Part shown: in pieces, positions 36,601-48,118 of the stretch
Position numbering within the stretch: position 1 is the first letter of the stretch
Layout: every line of letters begins with the position of its first letter
Assembly (NCBI RefSeq): GCF_000003815.2
Contig: NC_049986.1
Location: 17,001,375-17,065,374, forward strand
Source of the DNA: Branchiostoma floridae
Lineage: Eukaryota; Chordata; Leptocardii; Amphioxiformes; Branchiostomatidae
Direction of reading: 5' to 3'
DNA: 64,000 nt
Notes under the pieces: generated by a model
Told to the model about the DNA's origin: nothing
The model's input: only the letters and a program-made list of their open reading frames with translations
The model's database searches: none
Translations under genes and position numbers: made by a program

Positions 36601-39600
36601 AACAGCGCTTTTGGAGTTGTTATAAAGAACATTAATGGCATTGACAATTGTGAGCGGGATGCCGTAGTGGCGGAGAACAGCGAGCATAACCTTCCTATCG
36701 ATCGAGTCAAAATAACACCTACCCACATAACACCTACCCACATGACAGACATCACCACACTATCCATAGGTTTTTAAGTCACTGCTGCACAAACATTGTA
36801 CATTCATGTATGCACACACATACAGAGCCCAAAAAAATTTTCATGAGTCAATTCTTTTCCAGTAGTAGGAACTGCACACTACTGACCAGTTTGTGTTGTG
36901 AGTTAGTCTTGTCAAATTCCCTGGCTGTCTCCAGTTCTGTGACCTTCTGTTCCAGAGTGTTGACCTTGTCCTGTAAGTGCCTCTGTGTGTCTGCAGCCTG
37001 TTGTTGAGCCCTGCTCAGTTCTGTGCCATGTTGTGTTTTCTACAGGAAGACAACAAACGTCTTCTTCTTGACATGCTAAAGTTCATCCCAACTAAATCTA
37101 GGTTCTAGAACCTTTCCACTTGGGAGAGAAGGCACAAACAGCTCAACAGTGAAAGATTGTGTAACACAGGCTAACTTAGGTTCAGCTTGTCATGTCAAAA
37201 GTTTAAAGACAGTCAATGTCAGTCAAACTAAAGCTATCTTGTTATTATAGTACATCCTCATAGTGCATGTATAGTGTTGCAACTGCTATTTTCTCCTCTA
37301 TCATATAATATCAATTATCACAACAGAAATTTTCCTCCTGTTTAAAAAAAAATATGCTAGTAAACTATTATGAAGGCCTTCAGCAATCTCTCACTGAATA
37401 TTTCAATATCACATAGTTAAAACACAATGTAAATAAGATATCAAATACCTGTTGGTCTATCTGTTCTTGTCTCTCACTCGCTAATCTTTCATTGTCTGCT
37501 GCCTGCTTTTCTGACTCCAGTAGTTTAGTTTCTAACTCTGACATCTGGAACAAACATACAAAACATGTTAAGCTTTTTAGATTTCTGTATTTTATATCAA
37601 GAGGCTTTTCATTCTCCATAATAAAGACAAATCAAATTAAACTTTGATAACACTACTCCAACTATTAAGGTTACCTTCTTTTGGAAAGCTGCTCTTTGCA
37701 ATTCTGCTTCTTTCTCAGTTCTTGTCAACTCTGCACTGTCTTCTGCCATCTTTGTATTCAGGTTGGCAATCTGCAGACACAAGACATAGATTAGATTCTA
37801 AAGACATAGTATCAGAACATGAATGTGATGATTGTGCCAGTAGCCTATGAAGTACTCACCTGTAGTTCAAGGCTGTTGATTTTCTCGCTCCAGTTACTCT
37901 TGATGTCTGTCAGCTGCTGACGAGCCTCCTCTAGTCTCAACTCCAGCTGTTTTCTCTGAATAGGTCCACAAAACAAAATCATAATCAAAGATAGAATGTA
38001 TGACTGTGTATCATGATATCAGCCAAGCAGAAACAGCGGACGTATTTCAACAAATAGCCGGTCAGGGTAAGACAAGCTATCCATCAGTCCATCCATCCAT
38101 TGGTCCTTCAATTCATCCCTTCATCCAATAAAGCATCGGTGCATTTGTCCATCTGTAAATCCATCCATTTGTCCCTCTATACATCCATTCATTCATCCAC
38201 TAAATAATGAATGCATCTGTGCATTTGTCCATCTGTAAATCCATACATACATACATACATCCCTCCACCAATCCATCCATCCGTCCGTCCTCTCTTCCCC
38301 CTTTATTTTTTCCCTCTCCATCTGTCAATCCAACCGTCCATCGGTCCCTCAATCCATACATCCATCCCTTCATCCACTAATGCATCTGACAATGAGCATT
38401 TGTCCATCTGTAAATCCATCCACCATCCCACTACCAATCCATCTGTTCATCCCCCTTTCTTTCTCTTCCCTATCTCTATCTGTCATTTCTTTATCAGACC
38501 CACCTCGTCGATGAGAGCCTGTAGTTTCTCATCCCCAGACATGTCCTCCTGGTCCTGCCTCCTGTTTAATGTGGAGACTTTCTCCTGGAGATGCTGGATC
38601 TCATTATCCTTCTCCTCCAGCTGAGTTTCGCACTGGGGACAAGCACACGAATTCAGTCAGTCACATTTTACGACAACAAAACCCTGCATCTTGATATGAT
38701 TTACTTAATGTTGTTCCCAAGATTATAGGTATGGTTTTGATGCTGTACATATGTCAATGTAGTATATGTATTATAACTTTTAGTGGTCAAAAGACACTTT
38801 TCATGGATTAAAAACTCCAGAGGCATGCAAACATATACAATTCTAAAAATGCAGATTAGCAACTAGATACATTAAGCACAACTTAATGTTTAGATTGCTC
38901 TTTACTCATTTTGTGTGTTTTGTATTTATTTAGATTGGTAAAAGGAAAAATTATTATTGAATTGTATAGTGGCCACCTGGACAGTAGGCAATGTGCAGCT
39001 GAGTAGCATAATTACCAGTTTAAATGAATTATTCATCTGGGTGCATGGATGAAATTATTTCAGTTTTAATACTTAATCATTAAATGCAGTGTGCATGTAC
39101 AAAAATATGTAGATTGCAGGACTGTATGTTACGTGCAAAAGTAAGGGGAACAGCCAGGGTTTGTTATTTGGGAGTGGAAAAATGGGAGCATAAGTTGGAA
39201 TGTCAGAGGCAGGGGCAGAGCATACACAGCATGCAGCATTGTCATCATGATGTTACAGAATTAAAGCAAAGACACTCGGAAAATATCACCTTATGTTTGA
39301 AAACGTCATTTGTTCTCTTTAGAGCATCGTAGTCATCTTTGAGCTCATTGTGTACACGCTGTAGGCTGGAGTAGTTGGCTACTTGCTGAGAACCAAACCA
39401 GCAAAACACCCCATTGAGAAAGTGTGCGTTTTAGAGGTAGAAAAGAGCCACGTGCAAGATGATAATTATATTAGTACACCAGTTTCACAAATGACTACAT
39501 TCAAGTTACCCCTAACTATTGATATTATCCTTCCTACCATGACAAGAATTTGTTAGCTGAATTCATTCTTGTTTAATACTTCCCAAATTGATAATCTGTT

Positions 39601-42600
39601 ATACCTATTTATGACATGCACAATTATCAGGCATGCTACAAAATAATTTTAAAATTATCAGATTATAAGAGTTTTATGTGTGCAGTGTTTTCTGAGACCT
39701 CTTCACTACAAACTTGTAATCACAGCATTTCTTGATCTTTCTTTTACCACCTAATGTTTCAACTGCAAACTAAAAACCACTGCAAACTCTCCATTTTCTC
39801 CCTGCCACAAAATCAAATCCTCAGAAACTTTAGGGCATTCACAGTAAGTGAAACTCTACCACCTCCTGTAACTGTTTGTTCAGAGATTGCAGGTTGTCCT
39901 CCAGTGTGGAATGGTTGTCCTCTACTGTCCTGGCTAACTCATCCAACTTCTTTTTCTCCACTTTACATGTGTCCCTGTATATGTACAATATAGCTATACA
40001 TCACTGCATTTCTATTTTATTCATAAAATGTAAAATGTGTACATTTTAAAATGTACATGTATCACAAATATATGATGCGATTTAATTTTACATTCCTACT
40101 ACTGTCAGTTAGTCTATACAGATAAGGACAAATACCTGTACTGTGCAAACAACAACAATACAAAAAAATGTTCAAACAGGCAAAACATATAACTCTGAAG
40201 TTCATGAAACAGTTTAGTGCTTTTACACAAGACCATAGTGTGATATTTTATCATTCTTGGTCTTATTCAACTTAAAGTTAAAGTTAACTTAACACACAAG
40301 GAAAAAGTTGTTAAAATTTTTTCATCTCAGACCTTTCATTTTTCACTGTCTCCAGCTCTTCCTTTAACCTGGTTACTTCAGCTTCAAACTGCTGTGTTTT
40401 CCTGCCGTCCTCAGCAGCCTGTGTTTCCAGGCTAGTGATCTTTTCTGACTTCTGCTGCAGTTCTGCTTGGCACCTACTGAGTTCTTCTTGACTGTTTAGC
40501 AACTGTTGGAAAGGAAGTCATATATGAAGGATCAAGCAAATACAAAAATGTATTGCTTTCTCTGGATTTCATATACTGTACGTCTGTCATTTTTATATAA
40601 CCTCTCTTCTTTCATAATTGACTTCTCTTGAATTTCAATCTTTATCAAGATTTGCTTGAAGGCAATCAATGAAACTTCAGTCAATGTACCTCTGGACCTA
40701 TAACTCTCACTTTAACTCTCTTTTGCATCATAGTGCTATGCTAAGCTTTCTTCCAACACAAAGGTATACACGGATCAAATTTTCAAAGACCACTTCAAGA
40801 TCAATACAGACCAGGCTCTTCCAAACTTAAAAACTCTCTTTGATTGTCTCTCTCTTATTACCTCCATCTTCCTCTCCTTCCTTCCTTTTGTTTGTTATGT
40901 GAATTAAATGTTGATTGGTAATCAGTATTGATTTTGAAGAAAATTTCATTCATGTGTACTTTTGTGTTGGAAGAAAGTTTAGCATTGTGCTATGAATTTA
41001 GTGCTGTCCACCAAGCCTGTCAATCAAATCTCACCATGTGTTCTTTCATTTCCTTAGTTTGTTGTATGTGAATTGAATGTTGTCCAACAAGCCTGTCAAT
41101 CAAATCTCACCATGTGTTTGACCTTGGCCAGCTCCTGAGTCTGGAAGCCCTCCAGCTCCTCCTTATCCTCCTCCTGCTGGTACAGCTTAGCTGTGGTTTC
41201 TGCTGCCCGAGCCACCTGCTTCTGCAGATCGGACTTCTCCTGACAGTGTGCAGAAAACAGTCATGCAATGTCTTAGAATTGTAAAGATAACTCCTACCTG
41301 ATTATGATCACCACAATCTTCATTTACTAAAGATCAAGAAAGACAAACATGTTTGCCAATACAGTCAAACCTGGTGATACAGAAGACTACTCTGAGGACT
41401 GATACTGTAATATCTGGCCAGGTGGTCTTTATGCAGTGGTGGTCACCAGTACAGGATTGACTGTATGATAGTATGTTCAGTAGTATTTAGCACAATCTGT
41501 GACTTAGACTTGTATAGTCATGTTGTTTGTCCACGTACTTTTCTTCTTAACTTAATTACCTTCTCAGCTGCTTCAATTGCTTCTTTGACTTCCTGTGGAT
41601 AGAACAGAAACAAACAGTTAGGCAGAAAACTCTTACAATGTAGCAAAAGATAGACTATGATCATCATGTAAAATTTTGAGTCAGACATTCCTATTTATGA
41701 GTTAACTGTATTTGAACGAAATACAATACAAGTTCCTTCCACAGAGGTCTATTTATTGAAGAAAGAACCTGGTGATCACCTTATCTTTTTTCTCTAAAGC
41801 TAAGTTCATATTTTCTGCCATCTTGGAGCGCTCAGCCTGGTAGCTTTCATTCATATCCTGGATCTTTTTTGCCATACCTGGAAAGTAAAGAGATTTGAAT
41901 AACAGTTCCGTGAATTGTTCAATTTGCAAAATCATGCCTGAAGGCTAATTACATGTGCAGTCTCAAAGTAAGGGTAAAGTAATGAAGTACCTAACACTAA
42001 TGAACAATGAACAATGACTTATAGTATAAGGTACTACATTTACTAATTAAGGGGTTTAACTTCTTCTCTAAAGACAGTGGTTAATGAGCTGTCTTTTGGT
42101 AGTCTACTATTTATAAATAGCAAAGCTCACTACAATAATTGTAACAAAAGGTACATGTAGACATACTGTCCTGTGTGTTCTCCAGAGCCAGTTCAAGTTT
42201 GTCTTTTGCCTTTGTCACTTCCTTCAGTGATGATATGTACTCTGGAAAGACGAAGTTGAGAAAGGTAAAAATATCACTGTTGCAGAACGTTTTCTTTGCT
42301 CTTCTATTCAATAACAATCCCGTCCTTTCTAATGAAGAACCAGACATGGACACAAACTCAAGATCCCAAAGGCAACTATCCTGATGAGATATGGCAACCC
42401 AATGAAATATTTGACTAATTTTCTAATCAAATATGGTTATTAGTATTTTGTGCCATAGATGAGGATTTTGATAACAATTATTATTCTGTGAAATAACAGT
42501 TACTGTTATATCTGTTATTTTTCTTAATCTGTGCAGCTTTTGTTCAGTTTTTAACTGTGACAAGCCAATAAAGTTGGCTTAAATCTTGAATACCTGCCCT

Positions 42601-44624
42601 TTTTGTAATCCTTTTTTTCTTGATTTATCACTCCCCTTACAGCTCATTTTTGGCATATCCTGGACATATTATATACCAGTTGCAAGCCATATTTCATATC
42701 TGACATACATATAACACAGAGTACCGTAGCTGTTATAGTAACTACAATGTACTGATTTTTGTCCTAGATAATGTTAGCCTCTCTGCACAAAACACAACTA
42801 CTATAAACATCCTGATTGAACATCCTGCAGTTACAAATAAACATGAAAACACATATACAGGATCCTAGGTGCTTTATCCAAATAAATAGAGCATTAGACT
42901 ATAACTAAATACTCACCATTGAGTTTGGCTTCTAGTTTTCTGACTTGATCCGTTCTTCTGATCAGCATGGACAACACTTCCTCCTTTGTGGCATCCTTAG
43001 TCTGCAATACAGAGAAACATAGAACAAATTACATCTCCAGCTATGCCACACAAAGTAGCTATAGTATGCTTGTTCAACACAAGAATGAAAATTAGCTGCT
43101 GAGTTTCTAGTATGGTATACACAGGGTACTTTATAACATGCAAGAAAAGTGGGTTGGACTTGGGCTTGCCATCACAATATTAATCTATTCCTTGAAACTC
43201 ATTCAATTTAATGGATTTTCCTTGTTTGAGATGTTTATCATCCAGTAGCTGTTCATGTTAGAGTACTTTGTTATCAGTGTTGTGGGTCCATTTAATCCAC
43301 AGGGAAACCAATCAGTAAATGGCACTCTGTATTGATTGTTCCACCAGACCTCATGATCAGGGCAATGGGTTCAAGTTTAGTGTATTTTAGCAAAGCATGT
43401 AGGTAGAGATACTGCCATCCCATTTGGTATGCCTAAAAGAACTGTCAAATGACACAAATCATTAAGCCAGATATCAGTTAAGCCATAAATGCTAACAACC
43501 ATAGGTCAATGCACTTTGACATGGGGAAAGGTCAACAACCCTTGGTACCATGCCATTATCTCTGACTTTACTTTCAACAAGGAAAATGACTACGTCTTTT
43601 CACTGAACAAATGGGCAGTGATGGGTAACAATACTCAAATTGGTAACAGCTTGCCCTAAATTGGAAATCTCTATAAAGCATGTAAGACTAAGGGCCTTTC
43701 ATAAAGAAACTGTGTCAGTTGTCAGACAGTTGGTACCGGTACATGTGGATGACGAGATATTGTCCAATTAAGCTTCATGATGTCATCAAATACAATGTAA
43801 GCATATTGAGAGGAAAACTGTTTCTACTTCCTATTGCAGTTGAGTATCTGGATAATACACTGTGCAACATTCAAGCTTGTGTTTTACTATACAACTACAA
43901 GGTTTTCATTGACTTCGCACTAATTATAATTTGAATCCTCCTATGACCATGTTGGCGGGTAATTGGATTAAGCAGTATCATCTTTCTGTGGTTTACAGAT
44001 GTACGCTGTAATCCAACATGGTACAGATGGCGTCAAATGAAAAGTCTGTATTAAGACAGATGGCAGCATTTGTGTTGGCATCCATCTGTCTCGGAAGACA
44101 ATGGTAGATAGACAGTTATTTGCCATTTGCATGGCCTGTATTTGACTTTTTAAGGTGAAGGAGTCAGACACTTCCTTCTCCATCCTCTCGTCTACTGGCG
44201 CACTTAAAGTTCCACAGAGACAGAACTGCATGCCACATGTAAGATGGCCCCAGCATATGCAGGTTTGTTATTTGGAGTTTCTGTCTCCTAGGAGGACTTC
44301 CGACCAAGGATGCAAGGTTTCTCCTACCCATGTCTCATGTATGGCTGGTGCGTCGTGCCTGAATATGCCCTTAAGGCCATGACAGCATATAAAATCTTTA
44401 CAACAAGATGATGCAGACGTTGTTGAAAATATGCTCACCACAGCCTTGGTTAAATCTGTCTGGCTGCTACTGGGGGACATCCCGGCCCCAGCGTTACCCA
44501 CTCTCCCAGCATGCCCCACCGGAGAGGCGTGGCCGGGCGTTCCGAAGCTTTTACGGCCCTCCGCAGGAGGCATGACCTTCGACCCCTCCTCCTCTGCTAG
44601 CTTCTGCTTCAGTTTGGCAAACAT
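30625..44624 (-). CDS. GOLGA1: Golgin-97, GRIP-domain Golgi tether
   Basis: A trans-Golgi tether that captures endosome-derived vesicles and binds Arl1-GTP through its GRIP domain. Phase-consistent exons (minus): 44624-44439, 43001-42917, 42241-42167, 41877-41780, 41592-41560, 41239-41111, 40502-40333, 39974-39863, 39385-39290, 38632-38504, 37955-37860, 37770-37675, 37544-37449, 37039-36887, 35362-35267, 34984-34895, 34674-34572, 34272-34073, 34018-33929, 33872-33783, 33721-33632, 33050-32940, 32793-32734, 32578-32519, 32040-31792, 31307-31221, 30723-30625. Together they give about 992 codons (human about 767). The start MFAKLKQKLAEEE is golgin-97's N-terminus. KAKDKLELALE and DKEELEGFQTQELAKVKHM match its coiled coil. 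NEINFRYLKHVVLRF, AYQLVRAVSMLLKF and MSWFGTKP form the GRIP domain and tail, with the conserved Tyr kept. A noncoding first exon ends at 45937. Three extra 30-codon exon copies account for part of the added length. Confidence 0.95.
30821..31038. repeat. MITE, TACTGTAAATGCAT-end family, degenerate copy
   Basis: Starts TACTGTAACTGTAAATGT. The interior has CAGTGGTTTTGAGTTC several times, with the inverse GAACTCAAAACCACTG at the right end. It lies in the last GOLGA1 intron, between the two final coding exons (30723 and 31221). Confidence 0.65.
33381..33622. repeat. Harbinger-like MITE with 3-bp target duplication, copy 1
   Basis: The left end GGCCACACTTACTTGATTTG is the near inverse of the right end, which finishes CATTGGTGTGGTC. 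TGA flanks both sides (33378-33380 and 33623-33625). It is related to the better copy at 51190-51555. Its right edge lies only about 10 bp from the donor of the last duplicated GOLGA1 exon copy (33632). Confidence 0.75.
33632..34162 (-). repeat. Four-fold tandem duplication of a GOLGA1 coiled-coil exon
   Basis: Near-identical 90-nt coding segments occur at 34162-34073 (the 3' part of a 200-nt exon), 34018-33929, 33872-33783 and 33721-33632, with unit spacing of 144-151 bp. Each encodes a 30-residue block beginning GTIRDQETTITSLGE (GSIRD in the last). The three downstream copies each have an acceptor (ATCACCCAG) and a donor (CAG|GTTAGT or GTCAGT) and are phase 0 at both ends. The introns between copies are only 54-61 nt. 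Any number of copies could be included without a frame change. Confidence 0.9.
35635..36741 (-). mobile_element. 5'-truncated RTE-like non-LTR retrotransposon (reverse transcriptase fragment)
   Basis: An intact frame of roughly 360 codons covers the C-terminal half of a reverse transcriptase: FDSIDRKVMLAVLRHYGIPL, then TGVLQGDVLAPFLF, the catalytic FADD (in NDMDFADDIALLES), and a C-terminal segment with RQRQLRFIGHALRM and RPGRQKTNY. The TGA stop runs directly into a (TGA)n tail (CATCATCAT... at 35619-35636 on plus), so there is essentially no 3' UTR. A very short 3' UTR and short-repeat tail are hallmarks of the RTE clade. At the truncated 5' edge a TGTGGGTAGGTGTTA segment is duplicated in tandem. 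The element sits in the GOLGA1 intron between the exons at 36887 and 35362, antisense to the window but in the same orientation as GOLGA1. Confidence 0.85.
38080..38460. repeat. Degenerate TCCA tetranucleotide microsatellite
   Basis: An imperfect CATCCATCCATC / CATACATACATA tract in the GOLGA1 intron upstream of the exon at 38504. It has the look of an old, mutated simple repeat. Confidence 0.85.
39700..39847. repeat. MITE, TACTGTAAATGCAT-end family, fragment
   Basis: It contains AACTGCAAACTAAAAACCAC and ends AGGGCATTCACAGTA, resembling the family right end. The left end is not recognisable. It ends 16 bp before the low border of the GOLGA1 exon at 39863, just past that exon's donor. Confidence 0.5.
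40728..40995. repeat. 268-bp MITE with roughly 70-bp inverted arms
   Basis: The left arm starts TCATAGTGCTATGCTAAGC and the right arm ends GCATTGTGCTATGA. CTTTCTTCCAACACAAA occurs near each end in inverse orientation. No clear target duplication was found. It lies in the GOLGA1 intron between the exons at 41111 and 40502. Confidence 0.7.
40988..41139 (-). repeat. 76-bp tandem duplication including a GOLGA1 splice donor
   Basis: GCCTGTCAATCAAATCTCAC with CATGTGTT occurs at 41015 and again at 41091, preceded in both by related TGAATT...TGTCCA sequence. On the minus strand the second copy holds the real exon end CACATG|GTGAGATTTG; the first repeats the donor downstream inside the intron. Confidence 0.75.
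41360..41465. repeat. Short MITE with TACAGTCAAACCTG ends
   Basis: The left end TACAGTCAAACCTG and right end ACAGGATTGACTGTA are inverse. Related right ends (ACAGGTTTGACTG) occur near 33350 and at 59592-59606, so this is a family in the window. Confidence 0.65.
43915..44050. repeat. Dispersed repeat with CCATGTTGG/CCAACATGG ends, copy 2
   Basis: Runs from AATTATAATTTGAATCC through GCGTCAAATGAAAAGTCTGT and is highly similar to 3205-3355. It lies in the intron after the GOLGA1 start exon. Confidence 0.65.
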
Positions 44625-45191
44625 GATGCCAAGAGCTGGATGCAGAAAAAACACATCATGAAAAACATCCAAGTATGTACTACACGTATAACGTTATAGA
44701 TATCAAACTGGATATACATGTATGTACATTTGTATAGATGGAGGTAAAGCTAGCCCACACAAAGCTTTTCACAAAGTACAACCATTGCAATTAGCTACAC
44801 ACTTAATACAAGCAAGAGGAACTGACAGTGTCACATGGTTCATATTAATCATAAGGACAGGATAGAAATGATGTGCACATGTCTGCCAGCTTTCTAACAA
44901 ATACCTGTTGACCACATAATGATATGTAACTTTAGCCACACAATTTATACTAATTATAGTAGAGGACTTTGGATTCCTTAGGATAAAAGTTGCAATGTTA
45001 TAATGCAACAATGTAAGCATTTGTGGCTTTTCAGAAACACAATTTCAAAGATTTGACTGAATTTTCCAAGCAGATGTTAACGTTACATAATTTTATAGGC
45101 TGTCCCACTTTTCAGACAGAATACAATGGTCGGCATGGCCATGTGTCAGACAGATGGAGCAGCCAGAACACAGCTGTAGTTCTTCTGTATC

Positions 45192-45557
45192 AGGGCTCGA
45201 AATTCATTTTTGGGATTGGGTGCACTGGTGCACCCAACTTAAAAAATTGGGTGCACCAAAAAAAATTTGGGTGCACCACTTAAATTTAAGTAGAATGTCA
45301 AGAAAACCTAACAACAAAACATAGTTACAAGCTATCAAATTCTTATACAATTACAAGTAACATGACAGACATTTCAGTTATCTTTCTAACACTTAGATGT
45401 CAAGAATCTGATGTATACTAGCATACTTGATATCTTTCCATACATAAACCTAAGAAAATATTTGGGTGCACCCTGTGCACCCACTGAAAAAAATTGGGTG
45501 CACAGTTCCAATTTTGGGTGCACCTGGGTGCACATGCACCCAGTATTTCGAGCCCTG
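45192..45557. repeat. 366-bp MITE rich in TGGGTGCAC, with 5-bp target duplication
   Basis: The terminal repeats are CAGGGCTCGAAAT and ATTTCGAGCCCTG. The flanking 5-mers are TGTAT on both sides (45187-45191 and 45558-45562). TGGGTGCAC or its complement recurs about ten times near both ends as a subterminal repeat. The CAGGG end resembles hAT elements, although hATs normally duplicate 8 bp. It sits in the 5' UTR intron of GOLGA1. Confidence 0.8.
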
Positions 45558-45936
45558 TGTATTCTCTTTCCTTTTATGTTTTTTCTTTAGCCAACTCAGA
45601 GTCTTGTTTGGTATAGAATAGAAATTTAGCCCCTTTAATAGTAAAGTTGATTTTAAAAATTCACGTTTCTCTCAAACAAATAATATGAACTTATTATAAA
45701 GCATTATAGAAACCACTGTATCTAAAGCTTCATTTGTTGGATGAGTTGCAACACTAGAATAGCATAATAGTACAGGGGAAAAAAACGATCAATATTTTAG
45801 TGTATGCTTCTTTTTCAACTCAAATATCAGGACATGTTGGTAAAGCGTTCTGCTCCCCTCCCCACGCCACATAGCGTTCTGTCAAATGTACCCAAGACAC
45901 GCTAATAAACAAACATTTCAGAGAATCTATACTCAC

Positions 45937-46374
45937 CATCAAAGTCTCAAGGACTTAGACCAAACGCACAAAGGTCCAAGGTTTCTCTCTGAGCGCGATT
46001 TGTTTGGGTTTTTTTATCGTCTGCGAATGTTTTGATTTTCGACTTCCGCCCTGTTGGCAGCCGACAGTCGCGAGGGCACCGCATCCAACCCTTCAAGAAG
46101 TTATGAACTATAAAATAACTAAAAAAATTAAGATAAATGAACAAAAATATCAACTTTAATAACATAGATGTAATTTATTATGCTAGTTATATATGTGAGT
46201 ATTTATTTCTTGGTGACAAAATATGACGACGTTCTGTCCCTGTTGCGTTAGGTGATGAAGAGGTCAGAGGTCGTGAGTTTGACAAATCCAAGTGGGGAGG
46301 GCGGTACTGTTGTTGCTGATACAATATTTTTGCTGAATATGTAACGTTTAAATCATTCTCGTGGTATCAGTCAC
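45937..46374. promoter_or_regulatory. Head-to-head promoter region of GOLGA1 (minus) and FKBPL-like (plus)
   Basis: The minus donor TTTGATG|GTGAGT at 45937 ends a noncoding GOLGA1 exon that joins the acceptor at 44635. The plus donor CAGTCAC|GTAAGT at 46374 ends a noncoding exon that joins the acceptor ahead of the FKBPL-like start (46840). Both starts therefore lie between about 46.05 and 46.3 kb. No TATA box stands out. Confidence 0.6.
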
Positions 46375-46850
46375 GTAAGTAGTTTCATGTTACAAACGTG
46401 TATTATTTTGTGCAAAAGATATGCATAGCCGTTTGCGGTCATTTTGGCTCATGTAACAACAATATCGATATGCTGAATATACAATTCTTAGTGTTTACAA
46501 GGAGGTTACAAAATATATGCAGTTTTTAATGTAGCGCAATTTACCTCCAATAATTGCAATGCCTTTTAGGAATATTATTGTTACTATGTAATGTTTTTAA
46601 TGTCACATACAAGACAGCAGCTGAGCTGCAAAAGTACTGCCTACTACTACTGGTAAAAATATATAGATGGAAAAAGTTTATTCATTTTTTCAAAGGATAA
46701 CATGAGTATGATCAGAAATGAGAAAAGCAAATTTTTATTTTTGCATTCAAGAAACTACAGCTTCTTATAGCGAAACAAATTGGGCAGAATATTGCAACTT
46801 ATTTTTGATGACTCACTTTGATTTCCTCAATTTCTACAGATCACACTATC

Positions 46851-47783
46851 ATGGTAACCATGGAAGACACACCCACTGTCACAACCACACCTAGTGATGT
46901 TGCAATCGCAACATCACAGTCAAAAGATCCTGTGACACATCCTAAAAGATGGCAAGCTCCGGACCAGTCCTTTGCAAAGTACATTTTAGAAAAAGGCAGA
47001 GGAATAGAAACACCTAACCTGGGTGCAAGCTGTGTTGTTCAGATTCTACCATTGGTTAGCGAGGGTCTGGAACAAGGGCTTGTAGGGTACCCAATGTATG
47101 AGGAGAATGAGATAGTTTTAGGTGAAGGGGATACAGAGATTTCCGAGGTCCTGGATGCCTGTTTTGAGACTATGCAGGCAGCCGAGGTGTGTGAGGTGGA
47201 GGTGGCTAAGGAAACAGTTGGTATGGGCACTGGTGATGACCCCATCAGGTTCCAGTTGGAGCTGAAAGAGTTCACCCGTAAGGACGACCCGTGGCACCAG
47301 GGAGCTGACGACATACTGGCCACGGCTGCTCACCACAAGAACAAGGGAACAGAGTGCTTCAAAGCGGCAAAGATCCGTCCCGCCATCCGCCGCTATTCCC
47401 GAGCACTCAAGCTTCTTGTCATGTTAGGAAAGAACATTCCAGAGGACCAGAAGGCAGCGTATAACAGCCTGAAGATAGCGTGTTATCAGAACTTAGCAGC
47501 CTGTCAGATGAAGATGAGTCAACATGACTTTGTGATCAAGAACTGCAGTAAGGCACTGTTACTGGACTCCAGTCTAGTGAAGGCACTGTACAGAAGGGGC
47601 TGTTCATACACTGCTATAAATGAGTTTGATAAGGCAAGAGAGGACTTGCAGAGGGCACTGGAGATTGAACCAGGAAACAGGGCAACAATCGAACAATTAA
47701 AAACCCTGGAGAAGAAATCAAAAGCCCAGGATGAGAAGTATGCTAAAGCTATGGCCAAGATGTTTGGTGGGCCAGTGAAATAA
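46851..47783 (+). CDS. FKBPL: FKBP-like TPR co-chaperone
   Basis: A 310-residue protein encoded in one exon that follows an acceptor (TTTCTACAG at 46831-46839). The start MVTMEDTPTV is the first ATG after that acceptor. Residues about 35-165 form a degenerate FKBP-type region (DQSFAKYILEKGRG, then LGASCVVQI, then EVCEVEV) lacking an obvious rotamase active site. After ELKEFTRKDDPWHQ come three TPR units: KNKGTECFKAAK, then NLAACQMKMSQHDFVIKNCS, then KALYRRGCSYTAINEFDKA. The end KMFGGPVK matches the FKBPL C-terminus. TPRs of this class bind the Hsp90 C-terminus, and the clamp-type Lys, Asn and Arg positions look conserved. Human FKBPL lies in the class III MHC region. A general FKBP4/5-type relative is possible, but the length and inactive FKBP half favour FKBPL. 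Confidence 0.85.
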   Translation: MVTMEDTPTVTTTPSDVAIATSQSKDPVTHPKRWQAPDQSFAKYILEKGRGIETPNLGASCVVQILPLVSEGLEQGLVGYPMYEENEIVLGEGDTEISEVLDACFETMQAAEVCEVEVAKETVGMGTGDDPIRFQLELKEFTRKDDPWHQGADDILATAAHHKNKGTECFKAAKIRPAIRRYSRALKLLVMLGKNIPEDQKAAYNSLKIACYQNLAACQMKMSQHDFVIKNCSKALLLDSSLVKALYRRGCSYTAINEFDKAREDLQRALEIEPGNRATIEQLKTLEKKSKAQDEKYAKAMAKMFGGPVK

Positions 47784-48118
47784 GCCATGTGGCTTGTGGT
47801 ATGTTGAAGTTTAAAGAATCTCTTGTATCAAACATTTTCCAAATTGTACAGGAATTATTATGTCTGAATATATACTCATACCTATTCACCCTCTAAGGAG
47901 ATTGCATCAAATAGTATCGAAGTATATATGTACATGGTACACAGTTGTATAAAGTATGTCTGAAGGTCAAAGGAGCCAACGACTTGTCCACAAACTTACA
48001 AACCACTGACACATGGTGCATTACTAGTAATGTATTCATTCCGAGTCTTCCATGTATTGTGTGTGCTTTCTCACTATGTTGGAGATCACATGGAACCTCA
48101 GAGATTTATTCTGCAGAT

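Noticed and set aside
38211-38624. 137-codon plus-strand Pro/Ser/His-rich protein
   Set aside because: Translation of the TCCA microsatellite and the antisense of a GOLGA1 exon.
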